A stretch of DNA of 64,000 bases from Chinchilla lanigera (GCF_000276665.1 NW_004955405.1:15110084-15174083), one strand, 5' to 3'; positions 1-11,399 are shown, counted from the first letter of the stretch. Translations and numbers: made by a program. The notes: generated by a model from the sequence alone, not told the origin.

Positions 1-1140
1 TATATAAACACTAGCAGTATCAAAGAGATTTGACTCCAGTTTAAATTACCTTGTCAGGTAAAGTACATTGTTCCAGGATTACAAAAATAACTGCTTTGTA
101 AATTAAGCTAGTAAGACTTCTGGGGAGATTTTGATGTTTTTCTTCCTTTCTGTCTGGTGATCCAAACCCTTGATAACTTTGAAAATACCAGAAGAAAAAT
201 ATGGCAGACTGAGTGGGAGTGAGGGGTGAAAGTTAGACCCTCAGAAGGCTTCCTGGTCTCATGAAGTTACAGCATCATTATCACTTCCTTCAATAATCAA
301 TAGCAATGACAATATTGCTGTCATCAAAGGCAATGACAAGAATCTAAAAAGCCAAAGAACAACTTTTTGCCCAAATTTAAAGAAAACCAAATCCTGTACC
401 ACAGAGCAAAACTCAGCGTGGTCGTTCCTAAGCCTATTTTTAGGACCTAAGAGATTTGAAAGGTCCAACTAAAACTCTCAAGCTAAAGATTCCTAAGAAA
501 ATGTCTACAAAACAGTTTAATCTCATTAGTAATACTGGTAAAGATTACCCAACAACGTATCATTTTCAGTCATGGAAACTAAATTCAGTTTCAGTTACAG
601 TTATTTTTTTAAAAGAGAAATGAGCCAGAGTTAGTATTGGAAGAAGTCTAAGGAAGAGAAGAAAGTTGAGAGAGTCGGTAAATTTTCCAATTAAACATCA
701 CTTTAAGGAAAACTTCAGGCACTGGGACATCATTATGGATGGAGAGAACCTCAAAATTTTTCCAGCATCTGCTCTTACTGCATCATAGCCAGCTCTGGGC
801 AGTAGAAAATTCTGAATCATTGACTGAACAGGCGATGGAAACTTCACAACACCTAGAAAGAGTGATGTTGCTAAGTGGATATATTTTCAAAACTTAGTCC
901 CAAGGGTACATTGCCAACTTCACCAAAGACTTTTTCCTTTTCATAGCTAAAATAACTTTCCACATTCAAAAAACTTCTCTAGCCCTTGAGTTTCTTCAGA
1001 TTAAAAACTGTAATTACTAGGTCATTGTAGGAGATCACCATGTATACAAATAGAATTTGTATTCCATTCCAAAGCAGTTTCCCACTCTGCTCCATCTTGT
1101 ATGGACACATCTTCAGGAGTTGCTTGCTTTCACTCTCTGA
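1..1140. other. Unassigned AT-rich DNA
   Basis: I recognise no repeat family, exon or RNA gene here. The longest open frame (minus strand, 259-468) is 69 codons, hydrophobic and resembles no family I know. It is probably unique or strongly diverged non-coding DNA. Confidence 0.5.

Positions 1141-1146
<6 letters not shown>

Positions 1147-1182
<36 letters not shown>
1147..1182. repeat. (AC)18 dinucleotide microsatellite
   Basis: An uninterrupted run of 18 AC units, preceded by one imperfect ACACAT unit. A pure tract of this length is expected to vary in length between individuals. Confidence 0.97.
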
Positions 1183-1184
<2 letters not shown>

Positions 1185-1560
1185 AGTACTTTGGTAACAG
1201 CCAGTACATAGCAAGGACTTGAACTTCTCAGGGAAAGACTAATATGTTCAACACCCAGATGAGCACTCACCCCCTTGGCATCCATTTGCCGTCACGGCCT
1301 TAGTCCTGCCCTACGCCTAGCCATTGGCTTTGGTTTTTGTTTTCCTGCTTCCACTTTACTTGTTGACTCTAGCATGGGATATAATTTGTCTCCTCTCAAC
1401 AGTGATTCTGATTCCAACATTAATCTCAAGTCTCTGTTATTTCAGGTCTGTCCCCTGAATGTCTATATATCGACACTTGATCAAGAAACATAGACCTGAG
1501 GTTTTGTAAGTACTATATCATTCTATCTTATAGATACTTTAAAAACTTCTTAAAATTGAG

Positions 1561-1705
1561 ACAGGTGTGGTAGTGAATGTAATCCCAGCACTCAGGAAGC
1601 TGAGACAGGAGGATCACCCTGGACCACATAGTGAGTTCGAGGGTAGCCTAAACTACATAGTGAGGTCCTGTCTCAAAAGAAAACAATAACAGAAAAAACT
1701 TTTTT
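1561..1705 (+). mobile_element. B1 SINE with 29-bp internal duplication
   Basis: A 7SL-derived SINE showing the B1 core (AATCCCAGCACTCAGGAAGC, then TGAGACAGGAGGATCA), two copies of the AGCCT-type segment and a GTCCTGTCTC end before an A-rich tail. An 8-bp direct repeat AAATTGAG flanks it (1553-1560 and 1706-1713) and fits a target-site duplication. Confidence 0.93.
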
Positions 1706-1796
1706 AAATTGAGAAGAGGACTGAACAAAATGGAAATGGAAATTCAGCATGCCTGAATCAAGTAATTGTTCTATCTTTAATTTCTTTAAGGATCTC

Positions 1797-1946
1797 CAAG
1801 CTAGATGTGGTGGCGCATATCTATAATCCCAGCAATTGGGAGGTTGAAGCAGGAGGATTGCCTCAAGTTTGAGGTCAGCCTGGGCTACCTAGTGAGTTCA
1901 AGGCCAGCCTGAACTACATAGCAAAACTCTGTCTCAAAAAAAGAAC
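1797..1946 (+). mobile_element. B1 SINE with 29-bp duplication, inserted in L1
   Basis: B1 body with TGTGGTGGCGCATATCTATA near its start. The GGTCAGCCTGGGCTA and GGCCAGCCTGAACTA segments are spaced 29 bp apart, and CTCTGTCTC precedes the A tail. The L1 sequence resumes right after it with a near-duplicate of the left flank (ATCTCCAA / ACCTCCAA), so it inserted into the L1. Confidence 0.93.
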
Positions 1947-2365
1947 CTCCAAACTACTTTCCACAATGAGTGTGCGAATCTACATTCCCAGCAAGAGAGG
2001 TTCCTTATTCTTCACTCTTGCCAACACCTGATAACTGTTAGGTTCTTGATAACAACATTCTAATTGGAGTGAGATCATATTTCATTATGGCTTTGATTTG
2101 CATTGCCCTGATGATTAATGAATTGAGCATCTTTTTCATATACCTCTTGGCAATTTGTATTTTTCTTTGAAGAAATGTCTATTCAAGTTCTTTGCTCACT
2201 TTTGATTAGATTACTTGGGGATTTTTTTTCTATGTTGATATGTGAGTTCCTTATGTTTTCTGGATATTAATCCATATCTGATATGTGGTTTCCAAATATT
2301 TTCTCCCAATCGCTTGGTGGCAATATCTGCTTATTGACTTTTCCTTTGTGGTGCAGATCCTTTTT

Positions 2366-2478
2366 GTTGTTTTTGTTGTTGTTGTTAAATTTTTATTTTT
2401 ATTTTTATTGGTACATGTTTGTAGTATGTAATGACTGCATTCTTCATGAGGAGTGGGACATGTACATAACACATCTGA
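2366..2478 (-). mobile_element. Short 5'-truncated L1 3' end nested in older L1
   Basis: Read on the minus strand, this 113-bp piece ends in an A-rich tail and resembles the L1 3' ends at 43.8-44.0 and 49.3-49.7 kb (shared ACATGTACCAATAAAA-type ending). A 9-bp repeat ATCCTTTTT lies on both sides (2357-2365 and 2479-2487), and the host L1 resumes beyond about 2500. Confidence 0.75.
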
Positions 2479-2732
2479 ATCCTTTTTCCCCTTTTAAAAA
2501 TTCTGTTCTTTTAACTGATATAATCCTATTTGTTCATTTTTGCTTTTGGTGAGATACTCAAAAAAATTTTAGCAAATCCAAATCAAGGTCCACTACCTGG
2601 ATGTATTTTCCTAGGAGGCTTATGTTCTTAGATCCTAGGTTTATAAACTTTGACCTTATTTTTGTGTATGGTATAAGAAAAGGGCTCATTTTCATTTTTG
2701 TACATGTGGATAGCCTTTTTTCCCAACACTGT

Positions 2733-2810
2733 TTCTTAGTTCAGTGGTAAAGTATTTACCTAAGATCCACTAGGCCCTGGGTTTGCCCCTGGCACTGCGT
2801 AAAAACAGGA
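2733..2810 (+). mobile_element. ID-type (tRNA-derived) SINE, diverged
   Basis: A-box-like TAGTTCAGTGG at 2737-2747 and GGCCCTGGGTTTGCCCC corresponding to the B-box region. It is an isolated monomer joined directly to the L1 relic on its left. Confidence 0.75.
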
Positions 2811-2819
2811 CTTAAAATT

Positions 2820-3160
2820 ATTACCCATTCATTATTTTACAGTTCCGAAGTTCAGAAATCCAAGTGGGTGTCACTTATTCTCTGCATAGGGTCTCACCAG
2901 GCTGAAATCAAGATGTCGGTCAGCCTGGGCTGTTATCTTAACAGCCTAGGGAAAGCATTCACTTCCAAACTCATTCCGGTTCTTGTCTGAATTCATTTTC
3001 TTACACAGCAGGACAGAAGTCCCTGGGCCCTCACTAGCTGTCAGATCAGATCTCTCCCCAGCTCCAAAAGGCCACCCACATTCCTTAGAGTGCATCTCCT
3101 ATCTTCACAGTAAAAACTGGTATCTTAAATGCACCTCCCACTTCAAATCTCTTCCCTATC
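2820..3160 (-). mobile_element. MLT1-like MaLR LTR fragment
   Basis: The plus strand reads as a reverse-complement MLT1-type LTR: TTTTACAGTTC, then GGTCTCACCAGGCTGAAATC, AAGATGTCGGTCAG and CCACCCACATTCCTTAG in the expected order. It is strongly diverged and both limits are approximate. Confidence 0.65.
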
Positions 3161-4475
3161 TGCTAGGGTTGGGGCCTGCTTACAGTAGGCCTCACAAAGC
3201 TTCGTGTGTTGAAGGTTTAGGCCCCAAGGTAGCAGAACTGGGAAGCTGTGGGATATTTAAGAGATGGCGGTCACTGGGAAGCCTTTAGATCAAGTAAGGT
3301 TGTGCCTCAGAGGGGCCCGTGGGGCCCTCCTCCCTCTCTCTAGCTTCCTGTCTTTAAGGATAATCTCTGTCACTTACACACAGTCCTGCCATGATATGAC
3401 AAAGTCAAGAGAGCCCTTAACCAAGCTGAGCCCTAGGACCGCTCAAACTGTGAGCTCTTTTATTTATAAAGTTACCCTGCCTTAGTTGTTTCATTATAGT
3501 CAGGCCAAAAAAAAAAAAATGTCTATCTTCACTCCTGCTTCCTCCCCAACTGCCACCAGCCCGAGAGAGCTCTGCTTTTAAGGGCTAATTTGTTTATAAT
3601 GGGCCCACTGGATAAAGCAAGATAATCTCCTTATCTTAAGGTCAGTTGTGCTATATAATGGAAAGGAGAAAAACATTTCTTTTCTCAATTGTCATAGGCT
3701 CTGAACTGGGACATTTTTCTGCTAACAAAGTGCAGATCAATATGAAAAAAGCAAGCAGTTTTAATAACACAGGCCCTGGGTCACACAGAAGAGAAGCAGG
3801 TTCTGGAAAGTAACTTTCAGCTGTGGCTTGAGAGACCCTATCTTGAATATTTTAAAATAAGCAATAAATCCTAGAGTGACAAGACAAAGGAGCAATAATT
3901 TCTAACTGCAGAGGCAGGGAAACTACGTGAGGGTGATAAAGTCTGCTCCCCCTTCCTCTGGGGTCTGTGGCTATCACCTCCTGGCTGAGAAGCAGCTGCC
4001 TCCAGTAAGGGAGGATTTGCTCCTCTGGCCTTAGGTGGGAAAGCTGAGGAGGGGAGGGAGAACTTTTTCTGTGTAAATCTCTGTCTTGCCATTGAGCAAT
4101 CAGAGGGAAACGCAGCAAGACCTCCTGTTTTTCAATTATGTTTAGCTGGATGATCCTCAATATTTTAGGAAGAAATATTTTGGTTTTCTCTATAATAACA
4201 TAATCAGAGGCCTTTCATCACAGTCACTGCTCTGGAGATTGGGACAGAATGTTGGGGGGTGCAACTGAAAAATTTCACCTTTACACATTTTGTGTAGCAT
4301 TGGACTTTAACTGAATACGTTGTTGAGATACATCCATTTACATACACTGTGTACTTGGTAAATATTTTTCTTTATTGAGACCTTGCTTTTCCCTGGGGAT
4401 GGCATACTTTGAAAAACCAGGGATCTATGGAGAATCACGATTTTAGATGAGTGCATCTCTGAAGCCAGTAAGAAG
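3160..4475. other. Unassigned, probably unique DNA with clustered GATA motifs
   Basis: I see no repeat signature or credible exon. Three GATA motifs lie within 3611-3636. The overlapping minus-strand frames at 3852-4160 and 3871-4092 look accidental. Confidence 0.4.
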
Positions 4476-4568
4476 CTACTATCCCCATCTTAGACGTAAG
4501 CATCTAAACTCAGACATTTTAAGTGGGACTTGCCCAAGACTCCATGGCTCTTAGTGGCAGAAGGAGGG
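4476..4568 (-). mobile_element. MIR SINE
   Basis: MIR in reverse orientation: TATCCCCATCTTAGACG, then AAGTGGGACTTGCCCAAGAC and TTAGTGGCAGAAGGA, matching the usual order of the ancient tRNA-derived MIR family. Confidence 0.75.
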
Positions 4569-6012
4569 CAACATTTTGCTGCTGTTCTTCACAGCATCAA
4601 CACGTTTAAACAAGGCTTTATTCTTGTCTAAGATTTCTCCAGAGCTGCTGGAAATCCTGTGGACTTCTCTAATTGCTTAGCAGCTGAGCTGCCCCCTCAG
4701 GTACAAACCTGCATCTCCTGCCGCCAACCAGAGTCAGGTTTCTACATGATACTACAGAAAAATCTCCCAAATATACATGTAGTGACACCCCAAACAAGAG
4801 TCTGATGCAAAAAAAGGGTAAATAATGTGTTATCTTTTCAGGAAAAAAAATAAAGTAAGTAGAAATAATATATGCACATGCTCGTGTAGGCATTAAGAAG
4901 TGCAGGGAAAATGGCAAAAGATTACTTAAAATGACTACTACTTATTTGGAGCAGAAAAAAATGGTAGATGGAGAAAGGAATGAGATGAACACGATCTAGA
5001 TTTTTTCAATTTCCTTTTTAGTTTGACCTCAAAATATTATGCCTCAGAAGAAATACATTTTTAAAAAGCCAAAGTATGAAAATTAAGATTTATCTGTATC
5101 ATCCATTGAAAAGACTGGTACCACTTATTTCTAGGAAGTAAATCTTGTTTGAGAAGACAGAAAAAAGTGTTGGAAAAGGGCATGCTCCATCCACCCAAAC
5201 AAACAGAATATGTCTGCCAGTGACTGAGGCCCACCGACTCCCAGCTAAGCAGAAAGGAACCAGGGGCACAGGTGGTGTTCTGAGGATTAGTGTTTCGCAG
5301 AGACTGATTTATATTCCCCTCTCATGCCTATGTAGACCCCAGCAACCCAACAGAGAGGCCGGCATCTGACAGGAAAAAAGATGCAGGATGTGATTGCCCT
5401 TCTCAGCTGGGACAAGGTTCCATTCTCCTAATGTCAGATTTATATCATTTTGCTTTTACATTTACATCCTTTCTCGTTTATATCACTTACTTTTGTTAGG
5501 AGCTCTGTGCTCCTTTTTATGTTAATTGGAATCGGCTGCTTTGGGCTCTGACACAGACATTTAGCACTAACAGTCAATTGCTCTTTCCTCAGCCATCTGG
5601 CAAAAGAGTTGAAACCAGCAATTTTCTGAGTCAGAATTAGACTTCTGAAAATGAATGTGCTCCTAGGCAAACCCCCCTACAAAGGCAGAATGAAAGAAGG
5701 GGCAGGTAGTCTGATGCCAGAAACCTAACTCTGGAGAGGACCTCAGAGGGGACCCTGCCGCACTTTAGCTACCTGACCTCACCACCACACCCCCAGGGGG
5801 CAAAGCCGGGCTGGGGATTAGACTGTGTCTCTTCCATACTTCCTATCCTGAATGGTAGGAGCGGCCCTAGCTGTGGCCCCTCACCTGTCTTTCAGATAGG
5901 TGCTCTATTTAAATATCCTCACCGTTAGTGCATAAGCAGACCCTGGAATTTCAGCAAGGTCTTTCGGCTTTTGTATGGCCTTTGCTGGCTCTGCATACTC
6001 TTTGCCTGTTCA
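4569..6012. other. Unassigned DNA
   Basis: Mixed-composition sequence with no recognised repeat or gene. The small frames at 4669-4917, 5145-5369 and 5440-5670 have no recognisable domain. Confidence 0.4.
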
Positions 6013-6149
6013 TTTCCCTTCCCTTTCCTTCCTTCCCTTCCCTTCCCTTCCCTTCCTTCCCTTCCCTTCCCTTCCCTTACTTCCCTTCCCTTCCCTTCCT
6101 TCCCCTCCTTTCCCTTCCCTTCCTTTCCCTTCCGTTCTCTTCCCTTCCT
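6013..6149. repeat. (CTTCC)n polypyrimidine tract
   Basis: About 137 bp of CCTTC/CTTCC units with almost no purines on the plus strand. The three overlapping Phe/Pro/Ser/Leu-rich frames crossing it are translations of this repeat, not proteins. A 12-bp direct repeat TTTGCTGGCTCT lies on both sides (5981-5992 and 6153-6164). Confidence 0.95.
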
Positions 6150-6164
6150 GTGTTTGCTGGCTCT

Positions 6165-7375
6165 ATCTGCCCATTAATGTTGGTGTTCCCTTGCCTTCTG
6201 TTCTCAGTCCATCTTATACCATCACAGTTACTCTCCTGTATGCAGGGTTGAGACATTTAGAGGCCTAAAGTCCTCATGCAAGTTAATTTTAAGAGGACTC
6301 ATTCTAGACCCCTTCTAACCTTGGCTGATTTTTTAATATGCGCCCATTCCAGGTTTCGTGGCGGAGCACCAGACTCTCCTCACACCAAGGTAGTAGCATC
6401 TCTGTGCTTGCCTGTCATTGCCTGTTCCCTGGCTGACATCTCCTGCCAAAGGCTCCTCCCAAAACCAGGGCACAGTATATCACACACAGACACACTAGTG
6501 TCACTGGCTCCAAAGCCACATAAGTACTGATGAGTGGAAAATCATGAGCTTCCAGATCAAAAGCTATGTGATCGCTACATCTTCCACACACTGTGATAAC
6601 CCTTATGGTCTTATTTGGCCCCACTTATTCTCTATGTAGAAGTTGCAAATAGTGCTCATCAGGTTAAACTTGAGCTGCACCTGCGTGCATCACGCCCACT
6701 AAGGAAATGTGTCCCCACTCTCACCTTCTTCCATCTTTGGAGCTTTCTTGCTCTATCTTAACTCTGGTTTGGTGTCCACAGCAGCAGGAGGGAAGGCTAT
6801 CGTGACTATGACAGAACATCCAAAAACTATAGAGCACAAGACCCAGGAAGTGCGGTCTTTCTTCTCATATGCATCCTGCTCGAAGTAGGCTATGTTCTCC
6901 TTTCTTTGGTTTCTCACTCTGTGTTTTAAATTGATTCAATGAACTATATAATTCCAGCATATTCATTAGCTCTGTGAGCCTTTCTCTTCTGTAACTCCTG
7001 TAAAATCTTTCCTGGCAGGCTACCAGCAGGCTACCATCGTGCTGGGGCTCAACCAGTGATACCCCTGGGTATGATGCTTCCATGTGCTGAGCTAAAGCAG
7101 CAAGAAACCTCAAAGTGTCTCTGACTTTTCCCACCCTCCTTTCTTTCAAACTGATGTCTCTCCTGAACTGCAGAAGGAGGCTTTCTCTAAATTCCCCTTC
7201 TCTATCTGAAGGCCAGATCATCAAAGAGAAACACAGCTGCCTTTGATCTTCTTACAGAAATTTCACAAACAAAGGAAGACTACACTCATATCACAAGAGA
7301 AGAGACTGAAATCAGCCATCAAACCAGTGCCAGGAAGAGCTTGGTCCCTGCCCATTGTCCTTCACTTAGGCCTAT
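6165..7375. other. Unassigned DNA with one 119-codon minus frame
   Basis: No repeat call made. The minus-strand frame 6865-7224 encodes 119 residues, rich in Arg, Leu and Glu and with no signal peptide or membrane segment. I recognise no family. It lacks visible exon-intron structure, so I do not call it a gene. Confidence 0.35.
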
Positions 7376-7704
7376 GTTTGTCAGTTTTCCACCACCATAA
7401 TAAAAACTTGAGATAAATCAACTTAGAGAAATAAAAGCTTTATTTTGGGAGATTTCAGTCCAAGACTGATTAGCCCCATTGCCCTGGGTCTGTAACAGCA
7501 CAATGGTAGGAGAATGTGGCAGAGTACTCTCCCCTGAAAGAGACAGGGGTCTCACAGTCCCCTTTGGGGGTGCACTGTTAATAGCCAGACGACCTCCCAT
7601 TTGGTCTGCATCAAAGCTTCCACCCCCTCCCAGGAGCACCAAACTGGGACCGAAGGCTTTAACATATGGACCTTTGGGAGACATTCCAAACCCAAACTAT
7701 AGCA
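7376..7704 (-). mobile_element. MaLR-type solo LTR
   Basis: Starts TGTTTGTCAGTTTTCCACCA and ends AAACTATAGCA, with a TTTATTTTGGGAGATTTCAG stretch typical of reversed MaLR LTRs and GGGAGACATTCCAAACCC near the far end. No internal retroviral-like sequence adjoins it, so it is a solo LTR. Confidence 0.75.
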
Positions 7705-9680
7705 GGGCCCGCTCAATTTGCCTACAGTTCATTTACTCTCCCTCTAAAGTAACTCTCCATCCCTTGCACACATACCCCACATGCTCCTCTCCCCTGTGGA
7801 GAGAGTATTTCAGCCTCAACCATCTGGCCCTTCTTTGAGGTTCATATTTTGTGTGGATCCCACGCACATGTACGTGTTAAATTTGAAAGCTTTTTCTCCT
7901 GTGAATCTGTTTATTGTTGAAAGACTCAAAGACTCAAACCTGTGGAAGAGGAGGGAGAAATTCTCTTTGCCCCTACAGTTGCATTAAAGTAGTTTCCCAG
8001 AAGATAACATTTCACTGGCTGGTCTCTTTTTCTGTGAATTGTCTTTTCATCTCTATTTCACCTTATGATTACAACTTACTCTCCTTTTGTTACGTTTTCA
8101 GATTTCCCTTTGTAATTTTATGATCCAAAAAGTAAGTGTTAACCCTTTCAAAAGGGTCAAATGGTCCACAGTCACTAAAGACCAAGTACTAAGTCTTGGT
8201 AAGCAATATCCAAACTCATCCGCTGTGGGGTGACAGAGTGGATAGGACAGTCATCAAGCTTGGCTTCTCACCTTCTTTTGCAGACTACCTGCTCACGCTC
8301 CAGCTCCTCACTTCCCACTGTCATCAGGCATGGATGACCTCCGCAGACCTCAGACGACTCTAAAGCACACACTGGCTCAGTGCTGGGTTCTTGCTGCTAC
8401 TATTACAACTGAGGTTGAAAATAGTCAGGGAGAAGAAGCTGTGCGTGACGGCTTTAGGAAGAGGAACTGGTCACTAAAAAGTACTCAGTCTCTGGCACTG
8501 GAGACAGACTGCAGTGTGCAGCTCTCTGGGCCCCACTTTTAAACTATCTTCTTCTGTTGACACACTCATTCTCCAAACTAAGTACAGTGTAGTTACTTAA
8601 ATTTCTTCAGGCACCGTTGCAGCTCTTTCAGGACCTTTCCTGAGGTTCCAAATTCAGGCCAACTTGATGGAATTTGGAGCATCTATAGTCTCACGGCCAT
8701 TGCATGTGTCACTGCGAGAGTCTCCTTTCTCTGGCATTTTCCTCTCTCATCCTCAGAGTAACCATAATTTCAAAGGATGCCAAAGACAGTATTCCCGGCC
8801 ACTGTCTTATGTTTTACCGGAAGTGCTATCCACTTCTTATCCATTCTCTTAGCATGTAGACTTCATGTGGCCTCACTCTCCTGGCCAGGTTCCTGCTTTT
8901 TGCACATGGTCTTTGATACTTCATCTTCCTCACCGAGTCTTTGCATCCTCTACTTTTCTATGCACATAAAGCTCTTCGTTCTCAGTCTCTGCGTGTTTCT
9001 TCAGGCCCCTGTTTGACCTTCACCAGCTCTGTAGTTACTTTTCCCTTAAGCTACTAATATGTCCTGGCACCCAGAACTGCAGGATGCCTGGGGAATTACC
9101 CTTTGGTGTTTTTATGTTCACTTTCAGCTTTGCAACAAAGGGGTCCCCACATCAACCCAGCAAACACTGTCAGAACTAGGTTTCTTTAAAACCTAGTCAA
9201 GTATTTCAGTAGCCTAGTTCTAAACCCCTCAGGCCTTCGACCTATGCATTCACTTAGGAAACACCTCCTGAGGTTCAACAAAGCCCTGAGAAAATAATGA
9301 GATAAAATGGCTTGACCTTCAGGTGTAAGATCTCTCCTTTCTTCCCCAGCCTGTAGCTGGTTCAGATTATTTTTATCATTTTTCAAAGCAACAACGTTTA
9401 TTTCCTCTGCTTCAGTGAGCTGTGCAGATGCAAGGTCTAGAAGGAATATTTAGTGGTCGCCATGGTTACCATTAGTCATATGAAGTTAGAGCTTGTGTGC
9501 TGATTCCTCTCTTCACAGCTGTAAAAAGAAAGCGTGCTCCAAAAGAGCAGGCTTGCTGGGGCTCTGAAGACTTTAACTCTGTAAGGCATCCAGTTCCTCC
9601 GATAATTTATCTTGATCTGTGAGTTTAATTCACACTTTAAACCCTGGGCCAATTTAGTTTCATAGGATATGAAAGCAAAA
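7705..9680. other. Unassigned DNA, part possibly L2-derived
   Basis: Most of this is unrecognised. Around 8870-9060 the pyrimidine-rich text (GGCCAGGTTCCTGCTTTTTG and following) has an L2-like flavour, but not enough to call. An RFX/X-box-like palindrome lies at 9456-9469. Confidence 0.35.
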
Positions 9681-9790
9681 AGGGAATTTAGAGATCATTT
9701 GGCTTCAGTCTCTTATCTTATAAATAAGGAAACTGAGGCCCAGGAAAAAAAAGTGGCCTTAGAGCTTCAAAGTAAGCCAATTAAAGTCAT
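9680..9790 (-). mobile_element. MIR-family SINE fragment
   Basis: TTTAGAGATCATTTGGCTTC followed by ATAAGGAAACTGAGGCCCAG is the typical reverse-orientation MIR/MIR3 core. Confidence 0.65.
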
Positions 9791-9996
9791 CAAAGAAGGC
9801 CTAATTAGTTAATACCAGGTCCAGGGCTCCCTACATTTCTCCTATATCTCACCTGTTAAATAACCAAGAAACTCAATCATGTAAAGCTCTAAGAACCACA
9901 AGAACTCTCCCAGTTCTACATAAGGCAGGGAAATCTGAGCCGGCACAAAAGGACTGGACTTCCTAAAATCAGGCTAGAATCAAAGCCCACACGTAG

Positions 9997-10230
9997 TGTT
10001 ATGGTTTGTGTCTGGATGTCCCCCTAAAGCCTCATGCAGTCACGGGACGGGCTAGAGTTTATGACTGATCCATGGTCCAATGTTGGGATTATGCACGTGA
10101 GTGCTACACCCACCCTGGGGTGGTTAGTTTGGACTGAAATCTCCACGAACTGTGAGCTAAGTAAACCTTTCCTTCCTTCATTTTGGGCATCAGGTATTTT
10201 ATCTCAGCAATGAGAAAAGTAACCAAGACA
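9997..10230 (+). mobile_element. MaLR-type solo LTR with internal deletion
   Basis: Starts TGTTATGGTTTGTGTCTGGA and ends AACCAAGACA, with a GTGAGCTAAGTAAACC polyadenylation-region signature. Its first 60 bases closely resemble the reverse complement of the LTR at 53.2-53.6 kb. At 234 bp it is shorter than that 348-bp copy, so it has lost internal sequence. Confidence 0.8.
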
Positions 10231-10990
10231 CATGGTCTCCAAAACTATACTAGACTTGGAATGTCTCCTGAGTTTTATGACTAGTTAAGCCCAGATGGTA
10301 TAAGCAGTCATTATTTCTGATGGTGCTGACCAGTTTTCTGAAATGCGGGACCCCAAAACTACTGTACTTCTTTCTGGGGTCCCGACTTCTTGTATCTTGC
10401 AGTTGTTCTACTCTCTGGGCTCAGTGTTCAATCAAGCCAGGGAATATGGCTATTATTGGATTGCTTAATAATTGGGTGTAAAAATAAAAGTATATAGAAA
10501 ATATCTTAAACAAGAATTGCTCTAAGGTCTCCTCACTCTCTATGAGGAACTTTTTGAGTGGCTACCTGGTCTTCCCAAAGCCATTTCCCCATAAGTCCTC
10601 CTACCCAACTATTTTTTACTTGAGTTACAATATACACGCTTCCAAGTAAGGCTTTCTGTTTTATGAACTCAACATTTAGCTAATTGTTAGCCTAAATCAC
10701 TTCAACATTAGATGATCTACACAAATAGTTCTTCACAGATCTTACTTCTGTGTAGCATTCCTCACTAAAAGGAACTAGTTCTTCTCAAAAGGAAAGGGCT
10801 AAAGCAAAAAAAATACAAAAGAAGCTTCAAATACTAAAACACAATAAAGAATTGCTCCAAAAAATGATGAGGTATGTCAAAAGGACTCAAGGCAGGCTTT
10901 AAGGATATTCACTGGCCAAATTTGGAACAATTTTAACTTCAAAATGAAGTTAACTGACAGTATTATTATAATTTATGTAATAAAAATAAA
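10231..10990. other. Unassigned DNA containing a GC-rich hairpin
   Basis: No gene seen. A perfect 10-bp inverted repeat (CGGGACCCCA / TGGGGTCCCG, 19-nt loop) lies at 10346-10384. The rest is AT-rich and unrecognised. Confidence 0.45.
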
Positions 10991-11041
10991 AATCCGTTCA
11001 TTCAAATAGATAAGATGGAAGGGCAAACTTGTATAATCTAG
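10991..11041. repeat. 51-bp sequence repeated exactly across the assembly gap
   Basis: This 51-bp stretch ends at the first N and is identical, base for base, to 11271-11321, which begins right after the last N. Two contigs overlapping by 51 bp would produce this pattern. Confidence 0.95.
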
Positions 11042-11270
11042 NNNNNNNNNNNNNNNNNNNNNNNNNNNNNNNNNNNNNNNNNNNNNNNNNNNNNNNNNNN
11101 NNNNNNNNNNNNNNNNNNNNNNNNNNNNNNNNNNNNNNNNNNNNNNNNNNNNNNNNNNNNNNNNNNNNNNNNNNNNNNNNNNNNNNNNNNNNNNNNNNNN
11201 NNNNNNNNNNNNNNNNNNNNNNNNNNNNNNNNNNNNNNNNNNNNNNNNNNNNNNNNNNNNNNNNNNNNNN
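11042..11270. other. Assembly gap, 229 N
   Basis: Run of N. Its flanks duplicate each other exactly, so the gap may be spurious. Frames crossing it are artefacts. Confidence 0.99.
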
Positions 11271-11399
11271 AATCCGTTCATTCAAATAGATAAGATGGAA
11301 GGGCAAACTTGTATAATCTAGCTAATATAAACAGATGAAATTATAAAAATTGATAAGTTGTCTTTTGAAGAAAACGTTTTAATAACAACTAATTCAGGA

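Larger units (their letters stand above)
1760..2732 (-). mobile_element. L1 LINE, ORF2 C-terminal/3' part, minus strand
   Basis: On the plus strand this reads as the reverse complement of the L1 ORF2 3' region. Landmarks are ACATTCCCAGCAAGAG, TTTGATTTGCATTGCCCTGA, TTCTCCCAATCGCTTGG and, near 2700, TACATGTGGATAGCC. The element is interrupted by a B1 (about 1797-1946) and by a short second L1 tail (2366-2478). Stops and indels show that it is a dead copy. The left limit is approximate. Confidence 0.85.

Noticed and set aside
5928..6268. Three overlapping Pro/Phe/Leu-rich frames
   Set aside because: All three frames are open because the CTTCC tract has no stop codons in any frame.
6865..7224. 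119-codon minus frame that looks protein-like
   Set aside because: Its composition is plausible, but I recognise no domain and see no splice sites, start context or neighbouring exon.
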